This document shows, one piece after another, positions 7,928 to 16,027 of a stretch of DNA of 64,000 nucleotides (its first letter is position 1; the number at the start of each line of letters is the position of its first letter). This DNA is from Runella sp. CRIBMP (GTDB lineage: Bacteria > Bacteroidota > Bacteroidia > Cytophagales > Spirosomataceae). The stretch spans positions 1-64,000 of the forward strand of contig NZ_JAAAKZ010000022.1 in assembly GCF_009905605.1 (NCBI RefSeq), in the 5' to 3' direction. The notes under the pieces were generated by a model. It worked only from the letters and a program-made list of their open reading frames with translations, did no database searches and was not told the DNA's origin. The position numbers were made by a program, and so were the translations under genes.

Positions 7928-9109
7928 ATGATACAAAGAGCATTATTCAGCGAGTTAGAGGGACACCTAGCCAAACCACAGGCTACGGTCATTACGGGCA
8001 TGAGAAGGGTGGGAAAAACTACCGCTTTGAAATTTTTACTGGCTAAAACCGCCCACCCCAATAAGCTGTATTTAGACTTTGAGAAGATAGACAACCGTAT
8101 TTTGTTTAGCCAAAACAGCTACCAAGCCATCGAAGCAGGCTTGGAGGCGTTGGGGTTGGCCCTCAATCAACCCGCAGTGCTGGCCCTAGATGAGATTCAA
8201 TTGGTGCCCAACTCGCCGAGCGTCATTAAGTACCTTTACGATACCTACGCCATTAAGTTTATTCTAACGGGTTCGAGTTCTTATTACCTAAAGAATCACT
8301 TTACAGAAAGTCTGGCTGGACGCAAACGTATTTTTGAGATGTTCCCCCTCGGTTTTGATGAATTCTTACAATTTCGGGGATTTGCGCGTTCGCAGTTTGA
8401 ACATACCGCCCAAAAACCATTTTCGGAACCCATTTATCAAATTTTCCGACAAGAATACGAAACCTATTTGAGGTTTGGAGGCTTTCCCGAAGTCGTTTTG
8501 GCCGAAACGGCCGACGATAAAACCGCTTTTCTCAAAGACATCATCAATGCTTACATTGAACTCGACATCAAACTATTATCTGATTTTCGGGTGAGCAATG
8601 ATTTGTACAAACTTTGCCAGCTGCTAGCCTCACGCACGGGCAGCCGCTTGGACGTCAGTAAATTGAGCAGTATTTCGGGGATTAATCGTAACAAACTTAC
8701 CGAATACATGGCTTTGTTTGAATACACCTACTTTATTCACCTGATTCCGTCCTTTACCAAAAACAAAGACAAGGAAATTGCGGCCCAACGCAAGGTGTAT
8801 ATTGCCGATACGGGTATGTTGCAAATACTGGCCCAAGTAAGCAGTGGGCAAGTATTTGAAAATGCAGTAGCCTTACAATTACTGCGGCTGGGTGAAGTGG
8901 CGTACTACCAAAAAAAATCAGGACAGGAAATCGATTTTATTCTGAACAAAGAAACGGCCATTGAAGTCAAAGAAACGCCTTCTTATCCAGACCTCAAAAC
9001 ATTGAACTATCGTTCCAACGATCTCGAACTGCCCTATAGCCGCCTAGTGGGCCGGCACTTCACCAATTCCGATTTTCAGGAATGGTATTGGGGTGGCGGC
9101 ATTTTTTAA
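7928..9109 (+). CDS. ATP-binding protein, AAA_14 plus DUF4143
   Basis: This 393-aa protein has Walker A GMRRVGKTT at 24-32, Walker B VLALDEIQ at 84-91 and a sensor-like ILTGSSSYYL segment near 115-125, which together define the N-terminal AAA domain. The C-terminal DUF4143 part ends with GQEIDFIL and IEVKET, matching the PD-(D/E)xK-like pattern of this family. The biochemical role is not established; members are common on accessory DNA. A second, distant copy is at 51178-52338. The gene appears monocistronic, with a predicted promoter just upstream and a terminator 230 bases downstream. Confidence 0.88.
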   Translation: MIQRALFSELEGHLAKPQATVITGMRRVGKTTALKFLLAKTAHPNKLYLDFEKIDNRILFSQNSYQAIEAGLEALGLALNQPAVLALDEIQLVPNSPSVIKYLYDTYAIKFILTGSSSYYLKNHFTESLAGRKRIFEMFPLGFDEFLQFRGFARSQFEHTAQKPFSEPIYQIFRQEYETYLRFGGFPEVVLAETADDKTAFLKDIINAYIELDIKLLSDFRVSNDLYKLCQLLASRTGSRLDVSKLSSISGINRNKLTEYMALFEYTYFIHLIPSFTKNKDKEIAAQRKVYIADTGMLQILAQVSSGQVFENAVALQLLRLGEVAYYQKKSGQEIDFILNKETAIEVKETPSYPDLKTLNYRSNDLELPYSRLVGRHFTNSDFQEWYWGGGIF

Positions 9110-9338
9110 TGCCTTTTTGTAGCATAAAACAACATTTATTCCTATGTTCACTGGCGAAAAACGAAGCCCAATAGACCGGTATAATTATCCATAACTCACG
9201 TTTGTTAGCGGGTTTGTATATAGGCAAGAATTCTGGGTAGCACTATTTAGAGTAAGAGGCATAAGTTAAGTACGAGCATAGAAGGAAACAGTTATTATTC
9301 CCTGAAGCAGAATGTTAAATTAAATGTACTTGACCTAA

Positions 9339-9388
9339 TAAAAAAATCTGGCGCTTTGGTATTAACTACCAAAGCGCCAGATTTTTTT
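9339..9388. terminator. Bidirectional hairpin terminator
   Basis: A near-perfect long stem pairs aaaaaaatctggcgcttt with its complement around a short loop near 9362-9366. Runs of A and T flank it on both sides. It lies between convergent genes (ATPase on plus, lipoprotein on minus) and can end both transcripts. Confidence 0.85.
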
Positions 9389-9416
9389 ATTGACTTATTT
9401 AAGCAAGTCGGACTAC

Positions 9417-9968
9417 CTACCATACCGTGACCTGTCCTCTAGTCGGGAAAAGCGCCATCGAGCTAGGTTTTGCGCTACACAGAGTATTAGAGAAATAAGA
9501 AAAACTGATCTGATCATCTTTATTCCCATTATCCACAACTTTCGTAAGTACACGTCTTCCGGTCAAATCAGTGCCACCACTATTACCTGAGGTAATGACA
9601 CCACTCAGCCATGCTACATTGTCGACAATGGTCATGCAATCAATGGTAGCATGAAATCCACCACCGCCATTTTCCTGCGAAGACCGGTCGGAGTACTGAC
9701 CATTTACACTTCCATCAGCCATCATATTAGCTACCAGCGAATAATTTGCATCAGCACCTGGACCATAATTAGGGGTATCAATATCGGGCCCACCGGCAGA
9801 AACATGGTGAACAATGCCCACCCTCCTGGAGGCCATGGCAGTAGCGTTTTTGTCTTGTTGCCGTGCATCGGGGGATGGGGTGAGGCTTTCGTTGGTACAA
9901 CTGATCAGAGTGGCAAATACTCCCAATGGTAATAGAATCAACCGTGTCAAAATTTTTGAGCTTTTCAT
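9417..9968 (-). CDS. Putative lipoprotein, 183 aa
   Basis: The N-terminus MKSSKILTRLILLPLGVFA followed by TLISC is a lipoprotein signal with lipobox Cys24. The mature part starts with a low-complexity linker (residues 25-48) and continues as a small beta-rich domain containing HHVSAGGPDIDTPN (about 55-68) and FHATIDCMTIVDNVAWLSG (about 104-122), with a C-terminal Cys. I do not recognise a named family. It is probably anchored in the outer membrane or facing the periplasm. The bidirectional terminator at 9339-9388 lies directly downstream. Confidence 0.65.
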   Translation of the reverse strand: MKSSKILTRLILLPLGVFATLISCTNESLTPSPDARQQDKNATAMASRRVGIVHHVSAGGPDIDTPNYGPGADANYSLVANMMADGSVNGQYSDRSSQENGGGGFHATIDCMTIVDNVAWLSGVITSGNSGGTDLTGRRVLTKVVDNGNKDDQISFSYFSNTLCSAKPSSMALFPTRGQVTVW

Positions 9969-10646
9969 TGTAGTAGGGATTTAAAATGTTGAAAAATAAA
10001 AGGAAAAATCAAAAGAGTTAGGCTGATGCGCGATCGAGGCCGGTGCATCGCCAGCGTTGACTTTAGGGACTTCGGCCCAACTTTGTACAGATGATTAGGC
10101 AGAGGGAGAAGAATTTTCTTATTGAATCTAAAACAGTGGGGGAAAAGACCTTTATAAATAGATCAGATTGGGGAAATAAAAGAGAGTTTTTCATACGAAA
10201 CGCGTGTTAAAAAAAGTAGGGTAAAGTGTAATTATAAACGTGTAAAAAGTGAGACGTCCCAAGCGTGAAAACGCTCCCGCAAAAGCAGCCAAGGCTGGCA
10301 TTTCGAGCACCGAATCATGAAGTCATGGGAGTGATAAGCATGGGTGAGCACCTGCCAAAACAGTAAAGAGCTTTCATCAAATTTTGGTTTAAAGGTTTAG
10401 AGAATAGCCGTTAGGGCATTGCCTTGACAAAAGTAAAGAGCCGCACTTTGATGATGTTGGTCTATTTGCGCAATTTGTTAGTCTATCGTTCCAGACTTAG
10501 TTTATTGTTCCAAAAACTTAGTTTATTATCCCAATAGTTTTTTTGAAGAGCAAAAATGAATACTTAACCGAAAATAAAAAGCCGGCAATGAGATGAAGAA
10601 TATGGCGGTCAGTTTCAGATTTATTGAGTCAGAGATTTAGATTCCA
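9969..10646. other. Region of probable gene decay
   Basis: No intact gene is present. On the minus strand, about 10245-10400 reads open for some 50 residues (for example FWQVLTHAYHSHDF and LLLRERFHAWDVSLF), which looks like protein but is not a family I recognise. About 10030-10090 reads VQSWAEVPKVNAGDAPASIA. Both lack starts and are broken by stops, as are the two pseudogenes that follow. Confidence 0.35.
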
Positions 10647-10937
10647 TTAAGTCAAACTTGCTAATAACATCCCGAAAATGGAGTGTTTTTGGCAGATTTT
10701 GAATGAAGAGTTTATTGATACATCAGAATGAATAACGTCCAAATCGGCCGCTTTTTGTAAATAAACCATGCCGCTGTCTTTCTCCCCCATGCCTGCGTAC
10801 ACCATCGGCTTAAAAACATTATTGGCTGATAAAGAAAATCTTGCTGGCCAATAAAAGCCTAACCTTCGAAGTAATTGCATCTCATCGAAGGTTGTGCTAT
10901 CTCGCTTCACTAAGTCAACGTCGATTTTCGTTCGCAT
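10647..10937 (-). pseudogene. C-terminal fragment of a TPR-type protein
   Basis: The 96-residue frame contains PMVYAGMGEKDSGMVYLQKAADLD (here split for reading: YAGMGEKD and YLQKAADLD). This resembles the last TPR of proteins with the pattern YaaLGekdkAfexLekA, followed by a tail similar to the usual short C-terminus. The N-terminal two-thirds expected for such a protein is missing, and the start codon lies inside the remnant of the neighbouring dehydrogenase. Probably a truncated remnant; identification is tentative. Confidence 0.35.
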
Positions 10938-11452
10938 TTAAAGACGCCATATCTATCACAAAGTGATACTTCACATCGCCTTTCAACTACCGTTCGTACG
11001 CTTTGTTGATCTGTTGTATATCAATCATTTCAATGTCTGCGACAATGTTATGCTCACCGCAGAAGTTCAACATTTCCTGGGTCTCAGCAATATCGCCAAT
11101 CATAGAACCAGCAAAGCACTTACACCCCATAATCAGACTGAAAGCTACGATGGGCAAATGGGTGCTTAGGAGCGCCAACAAGCGCCCGCGAACCGTCTAC
11201 ACGAAGCAAGTTCAAATAATTATTGATATTATGTTCAGCTAGACACGGCATCAAGAATGAAGTGAAGTTTCCCTCGGTACGCCGCTATTTGCTCTTAGTC
11301 TTTTGACAACACGACTTCATCGGCTACAAGGCGTTTGACTTCTGCAAAATTTGATTCTGATGTGGTAAAAGCAACGACATACGCCCCCATTGCTTTGGCA
11401 ATCTTGATGGCCATGTGATTAGTGAAAGCAAAGCTGGCGGGATAAGCCGCAC
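10938..11452 (-). pseudogene. Zinc-type alcohol dehydrogenase remnant
   Basis: Pieces in several frames align with the NAD(P)-dependent CAD/YahK-like alcohol dehydrogenases. In order they are NHMAIKIAKAMGAYVVAFTT, VADEVVLSKD, then LHFILDAV, HNINNYLNLLRVDG, AGSMIGDIAETQEMLNFC, IVADIEMIDIQQINKAYER and finally KYHFVIDMASL. Stops interrupt after SKD (TAA) and after AYER (TAG at 10987-10989), and at least two frameshifts separate the pieces. The N-terminal catalytic zinc domain is absent, so this is the C-terminal half of a dead gene. Confidence 0.8.
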
Positions 11453-11794
11453 GGTGTGAAAGGATTATGTATTATACATAAGGCGCAAAAGTAGCGACTA
11501 CTGTCGGAAACAGGCTGGTACGCTCTATAACCACAGTATCCCGGTGATACTAAAATTTTGGCTTGGCTTAGCTCTTGGCAAATCTAAGTAAGTTAACCAG
11601 CTTTCTATCAGATATTTACACTGTTGTACAAGTTTAGCTACTAACGATAGCTTACGGGTAACAGCACAATTATTGTCGGTATAGAGTCTGTTTCATGGGG
11701 TAACCCGAGTTACTGAAACGTATTTTTTTACAAAAGAAATTGATTTTCTTCTCCAAAACGCCGCTTTTTTACCCGTTTTGACTCTGAACGGCCA
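11453..11794. other. Intergenic, no supported gene
   Basis: About 340 bases lie between the dehydrogenase remnant and the Crp/Fnr regulator. No reading frame or hairpin stands out. Confidence 0.4.
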
Positions 11795-12391
11795 TTATTT
11801 CAAATTGGACTTAGCCTCTTTTAAACGCTTTTTAATCTTACTTAAAAACTCTGGTGAAATACCCAGATATGACGCTACTAACCTCTGTGGAATCCGTAAC
11901 TCAATCTTGGGATATTTTTTTAAAAAAGCTAAATAACGATCCTCAGCTGTCATGCTGATATTCTGTAATATACGTTGCTGAAAAGACACAAATGCCCTTT
12001 GGGTGAGGATCCTGAAATAGCGTTCCATCTTTGGTACGTTTTCATAAAGTGTTTCCAGGTTTTCATAAGGTAACTCCAAAACTACACAGTCTTCAATAGC
12101 CTGCACATTAAAGGTAGCGGGCACTTGCATGATAAAACTGTTTAAATCGCTAATCCACCAACCTTCAATGGCAAACTGGACAATGTGTTCTTGCCCATTT
12201 AGATCCACAAAATAGGTACGCATGCTTCCCTCAATTACAAAGTTTGTGCAACGGCTGACTGCGCCTTCATGTACCACAAATTGGTGTTTCTTTATTCTTC
12301 GTTCCCGAACAAGGGACACAATTAATTCTTTATCTCGGTCAGAAAGCCAAATCTCCTTTTCGAGGCTTTCAAGTAGTAAATCTGCCTTCAT
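11795..12391 (-). CDS. Crp/Fnr-family transcriptional regulator
   Basis: This 198-aa protein has an N-terminal cyclic-nucleotide-binding-like beta barrel (about 25-115) and a C-terminal helix-turn-helix (about 165-192, RIPQRLVASYLGISPEFLSK). It lacks the Cys cluster of Fnr and looks like the Bacteroidota Crp group in which the ligand is often unknown. It is divergent from the flavodoxin operon starting at 12496, with 104 bases between, and is the likely regulator of that operon. A similar regulator is encoded at 48668-49252. Confidence 0.85.
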   Translation of the reverse strand: MKADLLLESLEKEIWLSDRDKELIVSLVRERRIKKHQFVVHEGAVSRCTNFVIEGSMRTYFVDLNGQEHIVQFAIEGWWISDLNSFIMQVPATFNVQAIEDCVVLELPYENLETLYENVPKMERYFRILTQRAFVSFQQRILQNISMTAEDRYLAFLKKYPKIELRIPQRLVASYLGISPEFLSKIKKRLKEAKSNLK

Positions 12392-12495
12392 CTTGAACTA
12401 GTTCAACTAAAAACGATAATCTAGTTTATTTCGCCCCCCTTGGCTACTCTGTAATTTTGCAACCAACAAAACGCGGGTAAACCGAATGTAAAATT

Positions 12496-13098
12496 ATGAA
12501 AATAGCAATTATTTATCACAGTGGCTTTGGGCATACCAAAATGGTGGCCGAGCGGATTGCCGAAGGTGCAAGAAAAGTAGTGGACGATGTCATTTTGCTT
12601 ACAAGCAAAATGGCGATACAGCATCCCCACTTGTTGATTGAATCTGATACTTTGGTTTTTGGTAGCCCCACTTACTTCGGAAATGTTTCAGCCGAGTTTA
12701 AGCTCTTTATGGAGTCTACTGGTTCGGCGTGGGCCAATCAACATTGGAAAGACAAATTGGCGGCGGGTTTCACCAATTCATCCAGCATAAATGGTGACAA
12801 GCTTAATACGCTTACTAACTTATCCATTTTTGCTGCTCAACATGGTATGTTATGGATCCCGCTTGGAATAATGCCTCAATACGATTCTGCTGGTAAACAA
12901 TTGTCCGAGCCCAATGGAATGGCCAGCTATCTAGGATTGATGACCTTATCCAGTAATTCCCATGAAGAATTTTACGATCCAGCAGATCTGCATACTGCTG
13001 AACTTTTTGGGCAACGCATTGCTACGCTTACACAACAACTTAAAGCCGACTCGAAATCCAACATAGAAAACTTCACATTTCTAACAGCAAAACAATAA
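12496..13098 (+). CDS. Flavodoxin-like NAD(P)H-dependent FMN reductase (WrbA-like)
   Basis: This 200-aa protein starts with a beta strand and the FMN-phosphate loop YHSGFGHT (7-14), followed by the second flavin-binding stretch VFGSPTYFGN (about 54-63) and FTNSSSINGDK (about 94-104). These are hallmarks of WrbA-type quinone or FMN reductases. It is probably cytosolic and reduces quinones or flavin by two electrons. It is the first gene of an operon: the DoxX gene follows after 5 bases. A possible promoter -7 box TAATTTTG lies at 12452-12459, between this gene and the divergent regulator. Confidence 0.85.
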   Translation: MKIAIIYHSGFGHTKMVAERIAEGARKVVDDVILLTSKMAIQHPHLLIESDTLVFGSPTYFGNVSAEFKLFMESTGSAWANQHWKDKLAAGFTNSSSINGDKLNTLTNLSIFAAQHGMLWIPLGIMPQYDSAGKQLSEPNGMASYLGLMTLSSNSHEEFYDPADLHTAELFGQRIATLTQQLKADSKSNIENFTFLTAKQ

Positions 13099-13103
13099 TT
13101 AAA

Positions 13104-13553
13104 ATGAAAACACAACTAATAACCACAACTGAAAACTGGGGAGCAACAGCGATTCGTTTTGCTCTGGGAATTGTTCTCTTCTCACATGGTGCCCAGAGTA
13201 TGCTCGGTTGGTTTGGTGGTTTTGGATTACAATCCACCATCGAATTTCTTTCTGCCAATATGGGATTACCTGCGCTCATTGGGTATGCAGTAATCTGCAT
13301 TCAATTCTTTGGATCATTGATGCTAGTGACAGGACTACTGACCCGAGTTGCCGCATTAGGTGTTTTCGGAATCTTCATTGGAATGGCCACCTATCATTTC
13401 GATTATGGATTTTACATGAACTGGTCGGGCACAAATGCTGGTGAAGGCTTTGAATATCACATACTTGTGTTAGCCATGTGCGTAATGCTTTTCATTTCAG
13501 GAGGTGGAGCACTTTCGGTAGATTACAAAATATTGAAAAGCCATCCATTATGA
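13104..13553 (+). CDS. DoxX-family membrane protein
   Basis: This 149-aa protein has four predicted membrane helices and the DoxX features RFALGIVLFSHGAQ at the first helix and GYAVICIQFFGSLMLVTGLL in the second. DoxX proteins are small inner-membrane proteins linked in some systems to redox stress or quinone-dependent thiol/thiosulfate oxidation; the reaction here is unknown. Pairing with a flavodoxin-like reductase in one operon fits a quinone or stress role. The stop overlaps the next start as ATGA at 13550-13553, suggesting translational coupling. Confidence 0.85.
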   Translation: MKTQLITTTENWGATAIRFALGIVLFSHGAQSMLGWFGGFGLQSTIEFLSANMGLPALIGYAVICIQFFGSLMLVTGLLTRVAALGVFGIFIGMATYHFDYGFYMNWSGTNAGEGFEYHILVLAMCVMLFISGGGALSVDYKILKSHPL

Positions 13554-14170
13554 TCCGCTGGGTACTCGTCTTTGCTGGGATGGTCGCCGTGGCTGCCGTT
13601 AACGCACAACCCACCACTATTGAAACAATGGTGGGTAAACAGAATTACTTCTACCAGCATACTATTTCAAAAAGCCTTGGAAGTTCCCGATTTGGTTTTA
13701 TGCATACATCATCGCTTCATGCATTTTATGAAGGTGATGACATGAATGAATTGATGAGCCAAACTTATGTTACTTATTCAGTGATGCGATTTCTCAAGCT
13801 TGGGTTGGGCACATTTTATGCCAGTAAACCAGGCATCTCTCCAGCAGTATCTCTTCAATTTCGATATGCACATCGTGACTTCCAGGCTTTTTTGGTTCCA
13901 CGTGTTGATCTTAAAAAAAATGGTTCCGTAGAAATGATGATACTGTTGGAGTATACTCCCGCAATTACTGAACGTATTCATTTTTATTCACGTGCCCAGT
14001 TTATGACCAATTATGGCCCTAAACATCACAACAGAAGTTTTCAAAATTTTCGGGCTGGGCTTCATATAAGACAAACGGTGGTGGGTATTGCCTTAAATAT
14101 TGACCAACGGGGAAAGACCATTTCCACACTTTATAATCCAGGAGTGTTTCTTCGTTATGAGTTGCATTAA
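13550..14170 (+). CDS. Predicted outer-membrane beta-barrel protein
   Basis: The start at 13550 gives a 206-aa protein with signal peptide MIRWVLVFAGMVAVAAVNAQ and overlaps the DoxX stop by four bases. The frame is open further upstream, but that part is the DoxX coding region in another frame. The mature protein has alternating hydrophobic strands ending in aromatic residues (LGLGTFYAS, LQFRYAHRDFQAFLV, GVFLRYELH), as in small outer-membrane barrels of Bacteroidota. No named family is recognised. It is third in the operon of flavodoxin, DoxX and others. Confidence 0.65.
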   Translation: MIRWVLVFAGMVAVAAVNAQPTTIETMVGKQNYFYQHTISKSLGSSRFGFMHTSSLHAFYEGDDMNELMSQTYVTYSVMRFLKLGLGTFYASKPGISPAVSLQFRYAHRDFQAFLVPRVDLKKNGSVEMMILLEYTPAITERIHFYSRAQFMTNYGPKHHNRSFQNFRAGLHIRQTVVGIALNIDQRGKTISTLYNPGVFLRYELH

Positions 14171-14248
14171 AATGCTTCTACCCTGAAAATATCCTTTTCC
14201 TGCCAGTTCAAACATTACTTACTTTAAAACTAATTCAACTACATTATT

Positions 14249-14581
14249 ATGAAAACACTTATCTGTATACTCCCAATACTTATATCCATTGAGACAAATG
14301 GCTTCAGTGAATCGACTAGCCGTAATCTACACATGCCATCAATTGGATATTGGGTGGTAGAAACTAATCCCCAAAAATGTGATCTTTCTTTAGTATACTA
14401 CTATGACAATAACGATGACCTAATCCATTCAGAAGTTATCGTCTTAGGACCCAAAAATTTTCCTAACAATAGACTGAAAAGAAAATTAAATAAAAAACTT
14501 AAACATTTTATATTGAAGGAATCCTCGGACAGTACGACCGAAACAGATAATCAGTGGGTTTTAGCAACAAAAAAGAAATGA
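14249..14581 (+). CDS. Small secreted protein, 110 aa
   Basis: The protein starts with a signal peptide (MKTLICILPILISIETNGFS) followed by a short beta-rich stretch, GYWVVETNPQ and LSLVYYYDNNDD, and a very basic helical segment (about residues 75-90, rich in Lys/Arg/Leu). I do not recognise the family; similar short periplasmic proteins with a GYWVVE motif occur in Bacteroidota as far as I recall. It ends with TGA overlapping the next start (ATGA, 14578-14581). Operon member, function unknown. Confidence 0.6.
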   Translation: MKTLICILPILISIETNGFSESTSRNLHMPSIGYWVVETNPQKCDLSLVYYYDNNDDLIHSEVIVLGPKNFPNNRLKRKLNKKLKHFILKESSDSTTETDNQWVLATKKK

Positions 14582-15021
14582 ACAAGATTTATTTAATATT
14601 AGCCTTAACAGCTGGGTTTGTCTTGCCACTGCAAATTGCTTTTAACAATAAGCTTACTTCTTTTTCGGGTAATGCGATCACGTCGTCATTGATTTCATTT
14701 TCGGTAGGCACAATTGCGTTGATTATTTATAGCGTAAGTAATCCTACGGCATTATATAAATCATTCTTACAACTCGGTCAGTCTCCACCTTATGCGTGGC
14801 TTGGGGGGCTGGTGGGTGCATTTTATATTATTTCAACCATAGTTGCCTCACCTAAGCTGGGAATAGCCGTTTTTTTAGGACTTGTCATTTGTGGACAAAT
14901 GGCTATGTCACTATTGTTGGACCATTATGGCTTATTTGGTATGCCTGTAAAACCCTTTAATTGGGTGAAGGGAATAGGTCTAATGTTAGTTTTAGCTGGA
15001 ATTTTACTGATAAAGAAATAG
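14578..15021 (+). CDS. YdcZ/DUF606-family DMT transporter
   Basis: The ATG at 14578 overlaps the preceding stop by four bases and yields 147 aa, the usual single-module length of DUF606 proteins, with about five membrane helices. Conserved features are the first helix with PLQIAFNNKL, a GLVGAFYIISTIVASPKLG stretch in the third helix and GQMAMSLLLDHYGLFG in the fourth. Family members are drug/metabolite-type transporters with unknown substrates. It is the last gene in the operon starting at 12496; no clear terminator follows. Confidence 0.8.
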   Translation: MNKIYLILALTAGFVLPLQIAFNNKLTSFSGNAITSSLISFSVGTIALIIYSVSNPTALYKSFLQLGQSPPYAWLGGLVGAFYIISTIVASPKLGIAVFLGLVICGQMAMSLLLDHYGLFGMPVKPFNWVKGIGLMLVLAGILLIKK

Positions 15022-15137
15022 CTAAGACTGAAAAAAAATATCTGCCTAGGAAATAAACTTGATTTCCTGAATCGATATTTGAAAGAGGCTAAAAACGTCC
15101 CGAGGACTATCTTTGATCTTAGGTAAACTATCGGCAT

Positions 15138-15238
15138 GTAACCTAAACGTATAGTCTGGCAACCTTTTCTTCCCCAATTTCAGGTTACCAAACAAAATGA
15201 TCGGGTTAAGTAACCTGAGGTAACTAATAGGTTACCTA
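15138..15238. repeat. Cluster of GGTTACC half sites
   Basis: Within 100 bases there are GTAACCT (15138), AGGTTACC (15182-15189), GGTTAAGTAACC (15204-15215) and the inverted pair AGGTAAC/GTTACCT (15218-15224 and 15231-15237). The density and the two orientations suggest binding sites for a dimeric protein. No gene lies close downstream apart from a pseudogene. Confidence 0.35.
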
Positions 15239-15539
15239 CATAAACATAGTGTTTTTTCTAACCCTTACGTTCCATTTTTCGGGAGCCAGCATTACGTTTC
15301 CATATGGTATCATTACATTATGGATTACCTGCTAAAAAGGGAGTGCTTCCCGACCCTGCTGGATTGATTAGGACAACATAGAGGTCTCATAAAAACAGAG
15401 GTACAGATTTCCTGAAAACCCGAGATAAAAAGCAGTAATACAGGCCAAAAAGTCGGTTTCCATAATAGTTTCATACTGAATTTTATGTTGAATAGGATCT
15501 CTTAAACACGCAGAAGTTTACGTAAATAACCTAGTGTTT
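15239..15539. other. Intergenic, no supported gene
   Basis: About 300 bases between the GGTTACC cluster and the cysteine-desulfurase remnant. Nothing recognisable was seen. Confidence 0.35.
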
Positions 15540-15856
15540 AAATTTGTACAGTCGCACTTTACACTTCTGAATGTTGCTTTTCCCAACCTTCATTCTTCGG
15601 AGTATTTGGTCAGTCAATTGAATCTGTATGGGATTGCGAATCGGGTGGTAGTGCTTGTTCCAATCTACATATGTCTCACTCTCATGTATTGACGGCACCG
15701 CAAAGCAATGTTGAGTTGGAAAATGTTCGGTTTTCATTTAACAAGAACAATACACCAGCCGATGTGGATTACATTATTCAGAGCCTTAAAAATATATACC
15801 ACTCCGATCGTCATTTGTACATCAGAAACCCCGTTCGTGCAAAAATTTCAGCTTGA
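15540..15856 (+). pseudogene. Cysteine desulfurase (NifS/IscS-like) 3' remnant
   Basis: Two frames together give the C-terminal third of a class V aminotransferase-type cysteine desulfurase. The first reads LNVAFPNLHSSEYLVSQLNL and YGIA. The second continues with SGGSACSN, which contains the active-site Cys loop, then SHVLTAPQSN and VRFSFNKNNTPADVDYIIQS. A frameshift lies near 15645 between YGIA and SGGSAC, and the N-terminal PLP domain is absent. The gene is dead, but the conserved loop makes the identification firm. Confidence 0.8.
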
Positions 15857-15980
15857 AAGCAAAAGGAAAGCCTATTTACTCAAAAGGGTGTCAGTTTGAA
15901 GCTAATTCCATTGAGTCGGCGCCGATGGCGCAGAATAAATAATTTAATTGCCGTGTATTATTGGTGGGGGGAATAGTTCT

Positions 15981-16013
15981 GAAAGCCCCAAATCAATGTT
16001 TTGAGGCTTTTTA
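15981..16013. terminator. Terminator of the 16-34.6 kb operon
   Basis: AAAGCCCCAAA and TTTTGAGGCTTT form a stem with one mismatch around a short loop, with a run of T (plus strand) and the complementary run on the other side. It lies 15 bases past the stop of the last gene of the long minus-strand operon. Confidence 0.6.
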
Positions 16014-16027
16014 CCTTTAGAGCAGAT

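Noticed and set aside
7928-9109. Toxin-antitoxin or abortive-infection role for the DUF4143 ATPase
   Set aside because: There is no small partner gene next to it, and the family has no established defence function, so no such call is made.
15531-15737. 68-codon minus-strand frame
   Set aside because: It is opposite the cysteine desulfurase remnant, which shows clear family motifs on the plus strand.
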